A stretch of DNA of 64,000 nucleotides. It comes from Nyssa sinensis. Its lineage: Eukaryota; Streptophyta; Magnoliopsida; Cornales; Nyssaceae. The position numbers were made by a program, and so were the translations under genes. Numbering within the stretch: position 1 is the first letter of the stretch; each line of letters starts with the position of its first letter. Location: positions 13,508,062 to 13,572,061 of the forward strand of contig CM018031.1 of NCBI GenBank assembly GCA_008638375.1, in the 5' to 3' direction. Under the pieces are notes generated by a model. The model was not told the origin of the DNA. It saw only the letters and a list, made by a program, of their open reading frames with translations, and searched no databases. Shown piece by piece: positions 22,043 to 37,000 of this stretch.

Positions 22043-25000
22043 ATGGCTGCTGCAAATGCTCCTATCACCATGAAGGAGGCTCTAACGGTCATATCTCTAT
22101 CTCTATTTGTTACTTCATATGCCGATTCTAGCTAATTTCGTGGTTGACGAACTGTTTTGTATAGCTTGCCATGACTCTAATCATTAACAAGCTCTGAATT
22201 CCTGTGTCTTGTAATTCAATTTCGTGTATACACAATTTATATATATGACAGAGTGATATCAGAGCTGAATTGATCCAACTGGAAGTGTGGGCTGCACATG
22301 CAGGGACGCATGTGGTGGAGCTCTAGCCAAGAGGCTAGGAGACCTGAGTAGACATGGCAAAATGTCCCGGCCTGCCCCACATGGGATTGGTTTGATGAGA
22401 AAATAAACTGGGTGAGGTGGGGATGTGGGAAGATAGTAAAACTTGGATGCGTTTGGGTATCTGCCCAGATTATATAATTTAAATTATATAAATATTTTTA
22501 TATTTTATTAAATATTCTCGCATATATAAATTTAAATATATGTGTGTGTTTATATAATAATAATAATAATAATATAATATGTGAATATATATTATTTGTT
22601 TATATATACGTATAAATTTTTATTTGTAATAATATTAGTTAATTAATTTTAATTAAAAAAAAATTAATTTTTAGATGGGGACTGGGAGGTGGGAGGTTAT
22701 TTTTAAACAGGGTGTGGACAGGAGAGGGGCCCTCGCTCCGTTGCCATTCCTAGACCTGAGGGATGTAGAACCTGTTGAGAGAGTGTCCGAAATGGTTGAG
22801 ATGAGTTGAGGCAAACTCTGCCCCATGTCACTTGGAAAAATTGAAGGGCAAGAGCATATATGTGTGGGTTCTTCTCATATGTGCAAGGCTGCCTTCGAAA
22901 TCTCAAGACAAAACTGTGAGGGTCAGTAGGCCCAAGCCAGGGATCTCCATGGGGGCTAGGTGCTATGGCCCTCCCAATTTTTGAAAATTTGATTTTTTAT
23001 CACTATTTTCTATAAAAAATTTTAAAAAAATTAAGATGTGTCTCCAATTTTTTTTTATATTTACTTATGAAATCCTCTTAAAATTTAATTTTTATATTTT
23101 TGCCTCCAATGCTTATAGTCTAGATCCTCTACTGCCTGGAGCATACAAAATTGCACGGTTGTGGGCGGGTTGTGACAGATGGGGGTGGAGCTAGCCAAGA
23201 GGGTAAGAGATCGAAGGGATGTAAAGCCCTTTGAGAAGGTGCCCAAGATGGTTGAGGTGAGGGCGATGAGGCGAACTCCTTGTGTTCCACATCGTTCCGA
23301 AAAACGTTAAGGGGAAGGACCATAGTATGTATAGGTTCCTCTCATCTCTGCAAGGCACTTTTGAGGGAAACCTCAAGACAAAATTGTGATGGTCAATGGC
23401 CCAAAGCATACAAAATTGAACAGTTGTGAGTGCCCGTGATAGAATGGCATCAAAGTTGGATATCAACGGGAAGTGTGGGCTCTAAATCAAGGACCCGTGT
23501 GCCTTTATTGGGGTGGAGCTAGCCAAGAGCCCAAGAGACTTGGATACAGAGCTTGTTGAGAGGGTGCCCAGGATGGGTGAGGCAAACTCCTAATGTCCCA
23601 TATCGCTTGGGGAAGGGGAAGGATGAAGGTGCTTTTGAGGGAAACTTTAAGACAAAATCGCGAGGGCCAATGGGTCCAAGGCATACAAAATTGCATAGTT
23701 GTGGGCGGGTTGTGTGTGTATATATACATAAATTTGTATGTGTTAAACAACCTAATTGCTTCAAAAGCTTATCAAACTTTCTCAACACTCCCTCTCATGT
23801 ATGATCCCGGACTCGCACTGTGAAGAGGCAAAGAAATCATAGATAAAAGAGAATGCAAATGCAAATGCAAATGGGGAATAAATAAAAATGGAGAGATTTG
23901 AACCTAAGACCTCCAACAACCAAGGCTTTGATACCATGTTAAGCAACCAATTGTTTTAAAAGCTTAAGCTGTTAGAGAATAGACCAACAATGTATATCAA
24001 GCTCTCACAATCGTTTATACATGTGTTTGTATATATATATTTGTTCTCCCTGATCTTTTCAAGTTTTGCAGGCTTCATGATTCTAGGCCTTGTTATTAGA
24101 ATATATTAAGTGATTTTGTTTCTTTAAGAAGTTTATCATGGAAGAAGTTTTCTAACAAACTTAGGCAGATCTTGAATATTTTCAGATACTTATGATTAGT
24201 TGTACTTTCTTTACGTTATTGAATTCCTTTATAAGAGCTTGTGTATGTTTAAGCTGTTCTTAGTTTGATTTTGGTGTTCTTGCAGTTACCTAGTATCGGA
24301 ATCAATCCACAATTCATCACATTCACAAATGTCACCATGGAATCAGATAATTACATTTGCATAAGAGAAACAGCACCTCAAAACAGTGTTGTTATTGTCG
24401 ATATGAACATGCCCATGCAGCCATTGCGAAGGCCAATCACTGCTGACTCAGCTTTGATGAACCCCAATTCCAGAATTCTTGCCCTTAAAGGTAAGAGTTC
24501 ATTACTCCCAATTTGATCCGCATTCTCAATTTTCGACACATATATAGTATTGACTTGCACTGCAATTCTTTGTTAGACATAGTTTTTAGATGTACAATAA
24601 ATTCTCTAATAATTAATAATTGTAGGAGACAATAAATTTATCAATTAGTATAAATATTATTTCTTAAATTTTCTCCAAGTTTGATTAGCCAAATGCTTCT
24701 TGTAACTTCTAATACAAAAAAAATAGAAGAAAGAAATGACATTGCATATGATTTCAAAAATATTTCTAACATTTTCCTAGAAAATAAATCATCCATTATT
24801 GAATCTTCTTGTGGGCCAATAAATAAAATAACTCATACTATTTAAATATTTAACTCTGGATGTAAGTGTTGATGAGATAGACGTTGCAACTTACTGAACT
24901 TACCATATGTATTGATTAGTATAATTTCATTGACCAAAATGTGGCATACCTGAGAATATGACCAAATGCGTGTGTGTTCCTTTACAAATTTACATTCTAC

Positions 25001-28000
25001 TTTTTATCATATAATAAGATTTTTTACAATAGAATTTGTAGTTATCCACTATTTAGCCTAGTTGGTTCCTCTAAAAAGTATAAATTACTAGAATTATTAA
25101 GTTAGAAGATTAAATAGAGTAATGCTACATATTCCCAATTTGTATCCCTTTTGTTATGAAGTATCTGATTGTTGATATTACATACGGGAAAACCAAGACT
25201 ATAATTGTTAAATGAGTTCACTCAAAAAAAGCTCTTCGTTCTCCAATGTGATGCATCAGTATTTGGTGTTTTTGAAAATTATATCAGGTGGGGCCCAAAT
25301 GTACTACATGATGTCACATCACATTAGGGATATAAATTGGAGATACATAGCATTTTCCTATTAAATATTAGAAGGTTGACTGAAATTACTTTGTGGTTTA
25401 TTAGATTGGTCACTGGTTGCATATATTATATGATGGGCTTCTTATTATCTGTATATCTCATGTGAGCTGGTATTCATTGTTGGCATTAGTCGTTAAATTA
25501 ATCACATGATTTTCATTATGGCTCATATTAATGTCGTTTTGCTTATTTCTCGTGTTTCTGTATATGAAAAATGGCACGGTATCTTCCTTATGCCTTGCTT
25601 TCATTTAGGCATGTGGGGGCCTTTTAGGCCTTGTTAGAAGGGTGCAGTTGTCTACCTATTTCATGTGACTTTTATGTTTAATCTGAATGTGTTTCTAGTA
25701 GTGATGTCTGAGGTGGACATTTTTCCTTGAGATTCAAGGCAATTGGACATTGATTCCAAATTATTGGTTTGTTGTAGTACTAAGTTCTAACTTTTTCTGT
25801 AATTATGATGATTGTTTTTAAAGCAATACAAAGCTTAGTGTTGTGTTAATTGCATAATATTGCATTAATTTTTTTTTTATAAAAATTATTACTTGTCAAA
25901 AGATAATGTTTCTAGTTGGCTAATAAATTATGACATTCTATTTAAAGCTCAACTTCCGGGAACAACTCAGGATCATTTACAAATATTCAACATTGAACAA
26001 AAGACGAAGATAAAATCACATCAAATGCCTGAGCAGGTGATGAGTTTATTCCTTGGAGTTCTTGCTTAATGTTGAATGTGTGTTGTTTCTACTCTTTTCT
26101 TTGTTCTGCAATGAGATTGATTTTACCAAAATGGTCTCAGTCCTTGTGTATTAATCTTGGTATAGGTTGTGTTTTGGAAGTGGATTACCCCTAAGATGCT
26201 TGGCCTGGTCACACAGACAGCAGTATATCATTGGTCAATTGAAGGCAAGACACTTCTATCTTCCCTGGATTTTGCACTTCGCCACTTTATTTCTACTGCA
26301 TTTAATATTTAATTAGTTTATTTATTAGTTCATTTTTTGGCACAAATAATTTTTTTTTTGGGTATGTGTATTTCTTGTTGCACATCATATGTAGGTGATT
26401 CTGAACCCGTGAAGATGTTTGAGCGAACAGCAAATTTGGCAAATAATCAAATTATCAACTATCGTTGTGATCCTACTGAAAAATGGTTGGTTTTGATTGG
26501 AATCGCTCCTGGTTCATCTGAGGTATGTCGACCAAGACTTCTCTGTGATTTTTGCCTTGTTGTTGTCAAGGCTTACATGGTTTCTACACTCGCTTCAATA
26601 GTAGTGCATACACAATGGTCTTTTGAATTTCATTTAGCACCTACCACTCTTAGTTTTGGTTAGGCTTTTTCTCAATGTCACAGCTCTCAAGAATGTTGGC
26701 ATTGAGTATCACTGCCTTAAAGGATGCAAGGTACCTAACAGGGTGACTTGCCAAATTTTTTGAAATACAACATACCTTTTGGCCTTCTAAATATATGTTG
26801 ACCTGTATTTTATATTTAACATAATTTTGGATGCTGTTGCTTTACATAAATTTCCCATCTGGTTATTCACCCTATTTTCTTATAATACATGATACACCAC
26901 AGCCTCCAAAGGTATTCAATTCATTGAAAAGAGAAGTGTGGGATCTACTTCAGTACACATTTTCAAATTTTTTGGTGAATTATTAATGCTATCTGGTGGA
27001 TACTTTGATTTTATGCATTTTCTGTGTTGCATGATTATTAGGCATGCCTCTAGTCACTTTTCCATCTCGCTGTATGCATTTATATCCTCCACCACGTAAG
27101 AAAATTGACATGAAAGTGCATTTTGTACATCATAATACAATTATGCTTTCTTCTAATCCTCCGTCCTGTTTAGATTTGAGAAAATGTGGCGAAGATGTCC
27201 TTCTTTCTTTGTGTCAATCTTAATGAAGTAACTTTATAGTATTCTAAATTTCTTTCAAGCCCCAAGATAATCTTGAGAAGCATTTTGGGTTTGCAGAAAG
27301 TGTTTGAAAAGTCAGTTTTGAACGTCTTTGATTTTGAAGCATACACTTCCTAGGGTTGCCCCCCCTTTTTTTTTTTTTTTCCGGAGCTTTTCAAGGGAGC
27401 CTCAAGAAAGCTTTTTAGAACACTGATATTCAATATAATACGAGCAGTGAAATAGTGAAAATTCTTCTAATCTTGCATATTGAAATGCACGGTTTCTGAA
27501 TGCCCATGGTGGAGGCTTTGTTTTTAGCTCAATGCAAGGTGTGATCCTACTGCTGGTCATCCAATATCATCAGAGCATGTCATTTCATGCAGCTACACCT
27601 TGATGATGGTTGTTAATTTTGACCTATTGGATTTTGGAAACATTTATGTTATATGTTTACTTATTTAATCCATTTTACCTTGCAAATGTTGATGTGCTTG
27701 TCTAAATTCCACAATATTTGGTATCTGTATCTTTTTTTTTTAAAAAAATCTGAATTTAGTAGATATTGTTCTTTGTGTTATTTAACAGTTGTATTTATAT
27801 TTTAGTTCTTTATTCATTGAACTATTAGATTATTAAAACAACTATAATAGTTGAAGAAAAAATAAAATAAGAAAATTTAGCAGTTCTGATCCATCTTCAA
27901 CTTTCGTTGTAGAGGCCACAATTGGTGAAAGGGAATATGCAGCTTTTCTCCATGGATCAGCAACGTAGTCAGGCTCTTGAAGCACATGCTGCATCATTTG

Positions 28001-31000
28001 CGTCATTTAAAGTGCGTCTCTCTCTCATATGGTTTTGTATTACTCTTGAGTGTCCCCCCCCCCCGGGGTCCTCTTCCCCTCTTCTTTACCCCTCCCCTTC
28101 ATGTTGTATGCAGGTTCCAGGGAATGAGAATCCTTCAATTCTCATATGCTTTGCCTCAAAGTCCACTAATTCAGGACAAATTACATCAAAACTACATGTT
28201 ATTGAACTCGGTGCCCAGCCAGGTTCTCTATGCATTCACCAGCATCTCTCCCTTTCCCCCTATATGTTTCTTTTCTAATGTCTCCTTGTCACAAACCTGC
28301 ATTCCATATTTTCTGATTCTTCTCACATTGTCATTTCCGGGCATTGTACAAAGTCAGATGCTTCTTGATTCTTTTTGTGTTCTGCTTTCTTGAAAATGTT
28401 AGTGTTACTAACAACGTGGGATTTTTTATTAGGGAGACCTGCGTTTACTAAGAAACAAGCAGATCTATTCTTTCCTCCAGATTTTGCTGATGATTTTCCA
28501 GTGGCAATGCAAGTATGAGTATAGTTGTTTATTTCTTGCTATGTCCTATATAGATTCACTAGTCACTAACTATATTAAGCTGCTAACTTATTGTGTGACA
28601 GATGTCGCACAAATATGGTTTGATATTTGTGATCACAAAGCTTGGACTTCTGTTCGTGTATGACCTAGAGACAGCTACTGCAGTTTATAGGAACCGGATT
28701 AGCCCGGATCCTATATTTTTGACAACAGAGGCTTCATCAATTGGTGGCTTTTATGCCATTAATAGGCGTGGCCAGATTTTGCTTGCCACTGTAAATGAAG
28801 CAACAATTGTGCCTTTTGTCAGTGGCCAGGTATGTCATACGTTTTCTTCATTTTCTGCTACTAGAAGTCTAGAATAAATTTTAATGTGTAATTGAAATGT
28901 TTTTTTTTTTTTTTGGTGGTGGTATCGCAGTTAAACAATTTGGAGCTTGCTGTAAATCTCGCCAAAAGAGGAAACCTTCCGGGTGCAGAAAACCTGGTAT
29001 GGTTAAACTAGTTTTCTCGGGAATTAGATTTTTTCTCTCTGTTATATTCAATACCACTGTTCTGGGGTTACCCTGTTGATTGCCAACTTGCCGAGTTTCT
29101 TGAAGAATAATTGACTTTATCGTTTGTTTGGAATATAAAGGTTTAATTAACCAATAAATTATTTCAGAACATCTATGTTTGACTCAAGGAGTATATGCAT
29201 GGTTAAAAGTCTCAGTCAAGACTAAGACCAAGATGTATCACTCAAGACAAGAGCAATACACATTACAAGAAGTTACTTAAATGACCTTGTCTCGGGAAGT
29301 ATTGCACAACATCTCACCCATATAAACCTGAAATGCTGTTGTCTTGACACTATGTTGCATGAGACAACCTGTTATTCACCATGACAATGCTGGACGTCTT
29401 ACAAGTCAGATTAACAAGAGCAACAATAGCCACTGACCTTAGTTGTAATCTGATCTCTGAACATATACTTGCATTGTAGCCCTCCTGCCTTATTTTAAGA
29501 CACTGATCATTAGAAGCTCACGGGCTTTCTCTCTGAAGCCTCATTTTTCTAGTGCCTGACCACCTTTGTGGGGCTTATAATAAGGTCTATCAACATTTCA
29601 CAGCCCAGTCTTTTACCTATCTGGCTCTTGTCTTGAGCCTCCTTTCAATCCACACGTGACCTGTTGTGAGCAATTTTAAATTTCAAACCCATGTTACGCG
29701 GTAAACTCACCCAACAGAGTTGTGTTTTAGCTTCCATCAGTTGATATTTAAGTGACCTGGGCTACAACTGATGTATTACTCGTGTGGTGTTTGCCTTGAT
29801 TGCATATTGAACACAATTGCTCATCTGCCACCTTTGTTTCTCAGGTTGTTCAGCGGTTCCAAGAATTGTTTGCTCAGACAAAGTATAAGGAGGCTGCAGA
29901 ACTTGCTGCAGAATCTCCACAGGGAATCCTACGCACTCCTGACACTGTTGCTAAATTTCAGGTATACTAGTGCCGTTTTGCTTTGTGCAGTAAGTGCATT
30001 TTTCTCACTACTGATATTTCTTGTGCCAATATAGCCAATGTGTATCTTAGAGGATTGTGATTTTATTGTCAATCTCATTTAGTTCATGGAGTGGGGGGCT
30101 TCCTGTTTAATAATTGAAGAAATTGTACCAAATCTACTTATTTATCTATAAAGCTGGGAAAATTTAAGGTCCCCACTTGCTTATGATAATATACCACAGA
30201 GTGTTCCTGTGCAAGCTGGACAGACACCACCGTTGCTGCAATACTTTGGGACTCTGCTAACTAGAGGGAAACTCAATGCATTTGAGAGTCTGGAACTATC
30301 ACGTCTTGTAGTGAATCAGAACAAAAAAAATCTTCTGGAGAACTGGTTGGCAGAGGACAAGCTTGAATGCAGTGAGGAGCTTGGAGATCTTGTGAAGGTC
30401 TGATTTGGAAGTTGAACCTTCTATAGTGCTTTTCTTGTTCCATAATTTTTATGAAAAGCTATTTGCGCAATCTTCTTCTATTTTCAATGTAATCACTGTT
30501 CAAACAAAACCGAGATGAACTTTTGACCTGTAATTGATAATGGCTGTCCAACTCATTTGTTGTTCTTTACAAGTGGATCTGTTTGGTTGGTCTTACTGAT
30601 ATCATGAATCATGTTTTCATTGTAGACAGTGGATAATGACCTTGCACTAAAAATTTATATTAAAGCAAGAGCAACTCCAAAAGTCGTTGCTGCGTTCGCT
30701 GAGAGGAGGGAGTTTGACAAAATTCTTATATACTCAAAGCAGGTGACATGCTTATGCATTCTTCCAATCATTGAAATATTTTCAACATGTTTTTTTTTTT
30801 TCAAATTCTTATACTCTTTATCATTGAAATATTTTCAACATGTTTACTTTCAAATTCTAGTACTCTTAAATATGGGTCCTGGTGATTTTATATGTAGTTA
30901 TCATTTTATGAACCACAACAACTACTGCAATTTCTTTGTCATCATGTCATCATCTTCGTTTATTGTAATGTGTCTTACCTTCAATTATCTTTTCAATGCA

Positions 31001-34000
31001 GGTTGGATACACGCCTGATTATTTGTTCCTTCTACAAACAATCTTGCGATCAGATCCCCAGGTATTCTGAGTCTTAAAACACTTCCAAATCTAGGGTAAA
31101 GTGGCTTTTTTATCAACCATGTGGGGTTCAACCTTTGAAGGTTTATTTACTTTTTATATAACTATCAAATTTCTTGGACTGTTCTGGTGATACCTTATTT
31201 GATTTTAGTTAAGCTGTAAAATATAAAGGTTAGGGTTAGAAGAAGAGAAGAAAGAAGGAACAAGAAAGAAGGAAAGAGAAGAATTAAACAAAGATTAACG
31301 TTACAAACCTATTCTGCCCTTAGACCTTGTATATATATTAATATGAGATGAAAAGTACATTAGTACCCTTATGATGAAAAGATAAGATTTAACACTCTAA
31401 CACTCCACCTCAAGCTGGAGCATAGAAATCAAACATGCCTAGCTTGGAAGACAAATTACGAAAAGAAGCCCAAACTAAGGGTCTTGTAAGAATATCACCC
31501 AACTGATTAGAGGTGCGAATATAAGACGTAACAATCAGTTTCTTCATCAACAAATCACAAATAAAGTAATAGTCAACCTCTATGTGTTAGTACGCTCATA
31601 GAAGACAAGATTATTAGCAATAAAGAGAGCAGTTTGATTGGCACAATGTAGTTGCATAGGAGTAGAAACCTCCACGCCAAGATCCCGAAGGAGTGAACGA
31701 ACCGATAACATCCTTGAAGCAGTATGAGCTATAGCTCTATACTTAGCCTCAACACTAGATCGTGCAACAATACTCTGGTTTTTATTGCACCAACTAGATT
31801 TCCACCCACAAATGTATAATAACCAAAAGTAGACCTCCTATTAGAGCGAGAATCAGTCCAATCAGCATCACTATAACCAACTGTAGAAAGAGAATTAGTG
31901 GGCTTGTATAGTTGCCCTCACCCTAGAGCACTCTTCAGATAACGTAAAATACGAAAAACAACTTCAAAATGAAATTGACGAGGAGCATAAGTAATGTTTA
32001 GCTGAGTAACTATAAGATAAATTAATTTCCCAACAAGGCGTTGGTACCTACCTGCATCAGGAAACAATTCTCATTGCTCACCATCAAGTTTAATAGTGGA
32101 ATCCATAGGAGTATCAACAGGTCGAGCACTTAAGTGACCAATTTCAAAAGAAGGTCAAGCACGTATTTCCGTTGAGATAAGGAAATGTCCTGTCAAGACC
32201 GAGAAACTTCAATCCCAAGAAAATAACATAGAGCACCAACATTCTTAATATGAAGTTGTTGGCTTAAATGATGCTTCAAATCTGAGATACCGGTAGAATC
32301 ATTCACAGAGATAATAGTTTCATCCACATAAACAATTAACACACCAACAAGCTCTAGCTTGGTTGGTATCTCCTCCACCTTCCCATATGGGAGGCTGAGG
32401 GTTCAAATCCCTTTAAGAGGCCAATTGTATGTGTGTGTGATTTAACTATTAAAAAAAAACATAAACAATTAACACAATAGTACCCGAAGAGTCCCCTTAA
32501 GAGGCAAAGTGTATGTATGTGTGATTCACCTATAAAAAAAAACATAAACAATTAACATAATAGTACCTGAAGAAGAGTGACAGACAAAGACTGAGTGATC
32601 ATAAGTAGAATGGTGGAAACCATATGCAAGCAAAACAACACTAAATCTATCAAACCAGACACGAAGAGACTACTTCAAACCATACTAAGTCTTTCACAAC
32701 CAACATACAAGATGTTCTCTACCAGCGACAACACAGCGACGGGGTTGGGCCGTGTAAACTTGCTCTTGAAGATCTCCATGGAGGAAGACATTCTTGATAT
32801 CAAGTTGGTAAAAGGGCCAAGAGAGACTAACATCAACAAAAAGTAAGAGCCGAACAAAATTGAGATGTGCCATAGGAGAAAAGGTCTCAAAATAATCCAT
32901 ACTATACGTTTGTGTGTATCTTTTAGCAATCAAGTGAGTCTTGAGACGATCAACAAAACCATCAGGCAGTTACTTATCAATATATACTCAACGTCTGCCA
33001 ATTGTTTGTTTCACTAGAGGAAGAGTCATAAATTCACAGGTCTGATTCTTGCACTCATCTCCTCATTCATAGCATATTTTCAACTAGAAGAAGACAAAGC
33101 TTGCTTATAAAAAGTGGGAATAGAAAGAGAGGAGGACAAGGCACAAGCAAAAGAACAAGTTGAAGTGCAAGTATATGAAACAAAATTAACAATAGAATGT
33201 TGAGTGCAAGTACATTAACCTCGTTGTAAAGCAATAGATAAATCATTAGTTGCATGAGGTGAGAAGGAAGAAACAAGGATCTCAGTCGAGGAAGAAGTGG
33301 CATTTGGACTATAAGAGGCAATGCGCCAATCATGGGATCGTTCAAAGGAGAATTAGGCAAAAGAAGAGTAGGAAAAGGAACAAAAACCTCCCCCCTCACG
33401 ACTGTTTATGAGATCTGTGGACAAGTTCTGCCCTGAGAGGAAAATAAGGAAATAGACTCAAAAAATATAATATTTGAAAACTTTGGTTTAATAGAGAAAA
33501 GAAAAGCAGAAGAAAGAGCAACCAAAATATTATATTCTGTAATTTATCAGAAGTTGCAAGAGAAAATAATAAAGAACCCTTTGTAGTAGAGTTAACAAAA
33601 GATCAAAGTATTAAATTACTCTTAATGAGGCTAACTAATAATATATAATAATACTATTCTAACAACATCATCACTTTACAAAGTGGTGTTGAGATTCAAT
33701 ACTGTAGAACAATACCCTTTTGAGTCTGAGAATACCCAAGAAAAATACATTTGTGAGCCCGATGAAATTATTTGTTATGACCAGGATCCAAAATATGAAC
33801 AAAGACAATGCAGCCAAACTCACGAGGAGGAAGTTGAAAGGGGGAAAGATTTGGATATAAAGGGAGAAAGCAGATTGGGCGATTAATGAGATAGCAAGCA
33901 ATAAGAACAATGCTATGCCAAAAATGTTTGGGTGCCTTCATATTGAACATCACGGTGCGGTTAACATCTAAAATATGATGATGTTTCCTCTCAGCAACAT

Positions 34001-37000
34001 CGTTTTGTTGAAAGGCATGAGCACAACTAGTATGATAAATAATATCATGATCAGCACACAAAAAAATCCATGACAGATTGTGTATATTCAGTTGTATTAT
34101 CAGAATGAATAACTTTAATATGTTTACCAAACTGAACAAAGATTTTATTATAAAATTTTAAAAAGATGTGTGGTAACTCAAATCTATTTGTCATAAAAAC
34201 AATCAAGTCGTATGAGAATAATCATTCAAAAATATAACAAAATACTCAAAACATTCAAACATCAAAATTGGGTAGGTCCTCGTATATCTGTGTGGACTAT
34301 AACAAAAGATTCTGAATGAGACTAGAATCACTGCTTAGAAAGGAACTATGATGATGCTTGCCTAATTGACAAGCCTCACGATCTAAACTGGACACACGAC
34401 CTAAATCAGGAATAACTAACTTGAGTTTATCCAAGGATGGATGTCCCAAAGGAAAATGCCACTGAAGCGGTGACACTACATCACTCAAAGCAAATGATGA
34501 CGGAGAGGAGGAACCACCATGATCCAAATAGTATAAGCCATTCCTTCTTATGCTCTAAACCAATGATTTTCTTCGTCTCACAAGAAGTAGGAGAATTTCC
34601 AAAAAATATTATTGAATAGTGTAATGTTTTAGTTAATTGACTGATAGAGAGAAATTAAAAAAAAAATAGGAATGTAAAGACTAGAGGATAAAGATAATGA
34701 AAAAGTGAGATGAAGAACACATCTTCCAAATACAAGTCGAAAAGATTCATCTACTAATAAAATATGATGTTTAATAAGGTTTAAATTAGAAAAGAGAGAT
34801 GATATACTAGACATATGTGAGTTAGTGCCAGAGACAATGACTTAGGACGAAGGTGAATGAGCTACGCATGTCTGAACAAGTTCATCTAACTTAGTAGTGA
34901 GTACATCATGAGAACTAGAACTGGGAAGAACAAATCCAGAGGAAACAATAGCTTGTGGCTGTGGATTACTATTAGTGATTCCGCGCTTCACCCAACAATA
35001 TGGTTCTGTATGATTAATTCCACCACAATGATCACATTTTCTATCACCAAGACCACCAGTACGCCCATCACGGAGAGAACCACCATGAGAACGTCGACCA
35101 ACACGGGAACTACGAGGACTAGGCCTGTGACCACCACTACTCAAAATCAAGGCATAAGACTCTATGGTAGAACCTGACACAGTGGAGCTACATCATAGAC
35201 GAACGCAACAATTGAGAATATGCATTAGCCGCAGTAGGCAAGGTCTCACTAGCCATAATTTGATTCTTAAAACCACAAAGGTTTGAGTCGAGACCAAATA
35301 GTGAGGAGGCAATCATAAATCTTCCCAATGACATTTCTGTTGCTCCAAATCAGTAGTGAAGGAACGATGTTGCAGTAACTGATCCGATAAATTCTTAAGA
35401 GTGCTATAATTTTTAGATAATAGTTCCCAGATTGCTTAGTAGTAAAAATATTCTCATACAACTCATAAACCCAAGAAACATTGCTTTGTTGTAAGAAAGA
35501 TTCACAACCGAATCCCAAAACTCAACAATAGTAGCAATTTGAGGTTCCATACTATTCAAGTACCTCATGACCACTAAATCCTCCACCAACCAATCAGCAT
35601 ACTTTGAATCTATTGCAATAGGAGGATTATCCTGTAACATATTTTAATTTTTTGTTTTCCTCGAAAAAACACCTTAACAACATGTGCCCAAGCCAAATAA
35701 TTCAGACCATTCAACTTTGGAAAGGTGATATATCTAGGCATATTATTATCCCTCAATAATGAAGGCTTTTCTTCAGCATGGCAACAAATCAAAGCCAAAA
35801 ATCCAAACAGAGCACAAATGAAGTACTAAGACAAGGACTGCTATACAGTTCGAATGCAAAGTAGCTTTAGAAACTGAAACACAACTCCAGAACTGAACCA
35901 AAGCTAGTAAAAAAGAAATACACAGCAACCCACAAACCAAACCCATTCAAAAACAACCAACCAGCCTCACGAAAAATCAATTCCAGTGGTAGAAACAATG
36001 CCGAACAACGGGAGCTAACAAAGACTTGCAAAAAAAACAAATCAGATGGTCATAGATCACTCCAAACAAGACTTGTAAGACCAAAACGCAGTCATAAGAT
36101 GTGGATTGAATCATCAAGCCAAATTCAATGGTTCTGAAATTGCATATCGAAAAATCTAGATCCGAAAATTCGAAAATATTCAAAAATTGACATGTGCATT
36201 CAAATGAATTCAAAAAAAAATCACAAAAATGGCAGAGGCCTAACGACGAGATGAACCTGTGTTTTCTGGTTGCTGGAAAGTCGCCCGAAAATGATGACAT
36301 CATGCCAACGTCCTCATGGCATTGTTGCCAGAGATGTTGATGTCAGCAAGCGCTTGTGGTATTTGTTTCTGACTGAAAAATCCTGACCCAGATCTACTGC
36401 TATGGTATCAAGATAAGTTGTAAAATATAAAGATTAGGGTTAGAAGAAGAAGAGAAAGAAGGAATAGGAAAGAAGGAAAGACAGAGAGAAGAATTAAACA
36501 AAGCTTAGGGCTACAAACATATTCTGTCTTACACCTTGTGGAATCGAAACGAAACACTAGTGGAATATCGAAACTTACATGTTTCCGTGGAAACATACCG
36601 AAACTAGTAGAAACATACCGAATCAGAGGAAACATTTCTTTTGTATCAACAATAATTCTAGAAGTTAATAAAAAATAATATCCATTTATTTTTCAAGGAT
36701 TAAGACTCAAAATTACAAGAAGATATTTCTATTATTTTTTCTAAAATAATAGAAAAGTAGTAGGAGAAATAAAGTGTAGAGAAACAACTATTTTAATACT
36801 AAGTTACTAATTATAATAGGTTTAAATAGCTATTTTTTTTTACTTTTTATTTTATATGTAACTTGTGTCAAATTATCTAATTCGTGGATATTACATAGTA
36901 TATATCTATTATGTCTTTTATCATGAATTAGTGTCATTTATCATGAATATGATGTATATCTCTTAAATATGCACAAATATTTAATAAATAGGCTTATTTG

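Larger units (their letters stand above)
32193..32933 (-). pseudogene. Copia reverse transcriptase remnants
   Basis: 32694-32933 reads the Copia RT segment with [16 protein letters not shown] and [17 protein letters not shown] motifs. 32193-32378 reads [10 protein letters not shown] (the YVDD box, here with E in the last D) and [20 protein letters not shown]. The two are separated by a SINE insertion and frameshifts. Confidence 0.85.

Noticed and set aside
23129..23823. Overlapping 60-90-codon frames on both strands near 23.1-23.8 kb
   Set aside because: They follow the TRIM-like repeat units, not a gene; the same words recur in each repeat copy.
35977..36303. 108-codon minus frame between Copia gag and the LTR
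   Set aside because: Phe/Cys/Ser-rich with no domain; it lies in the untranslated leader of the Copia element.
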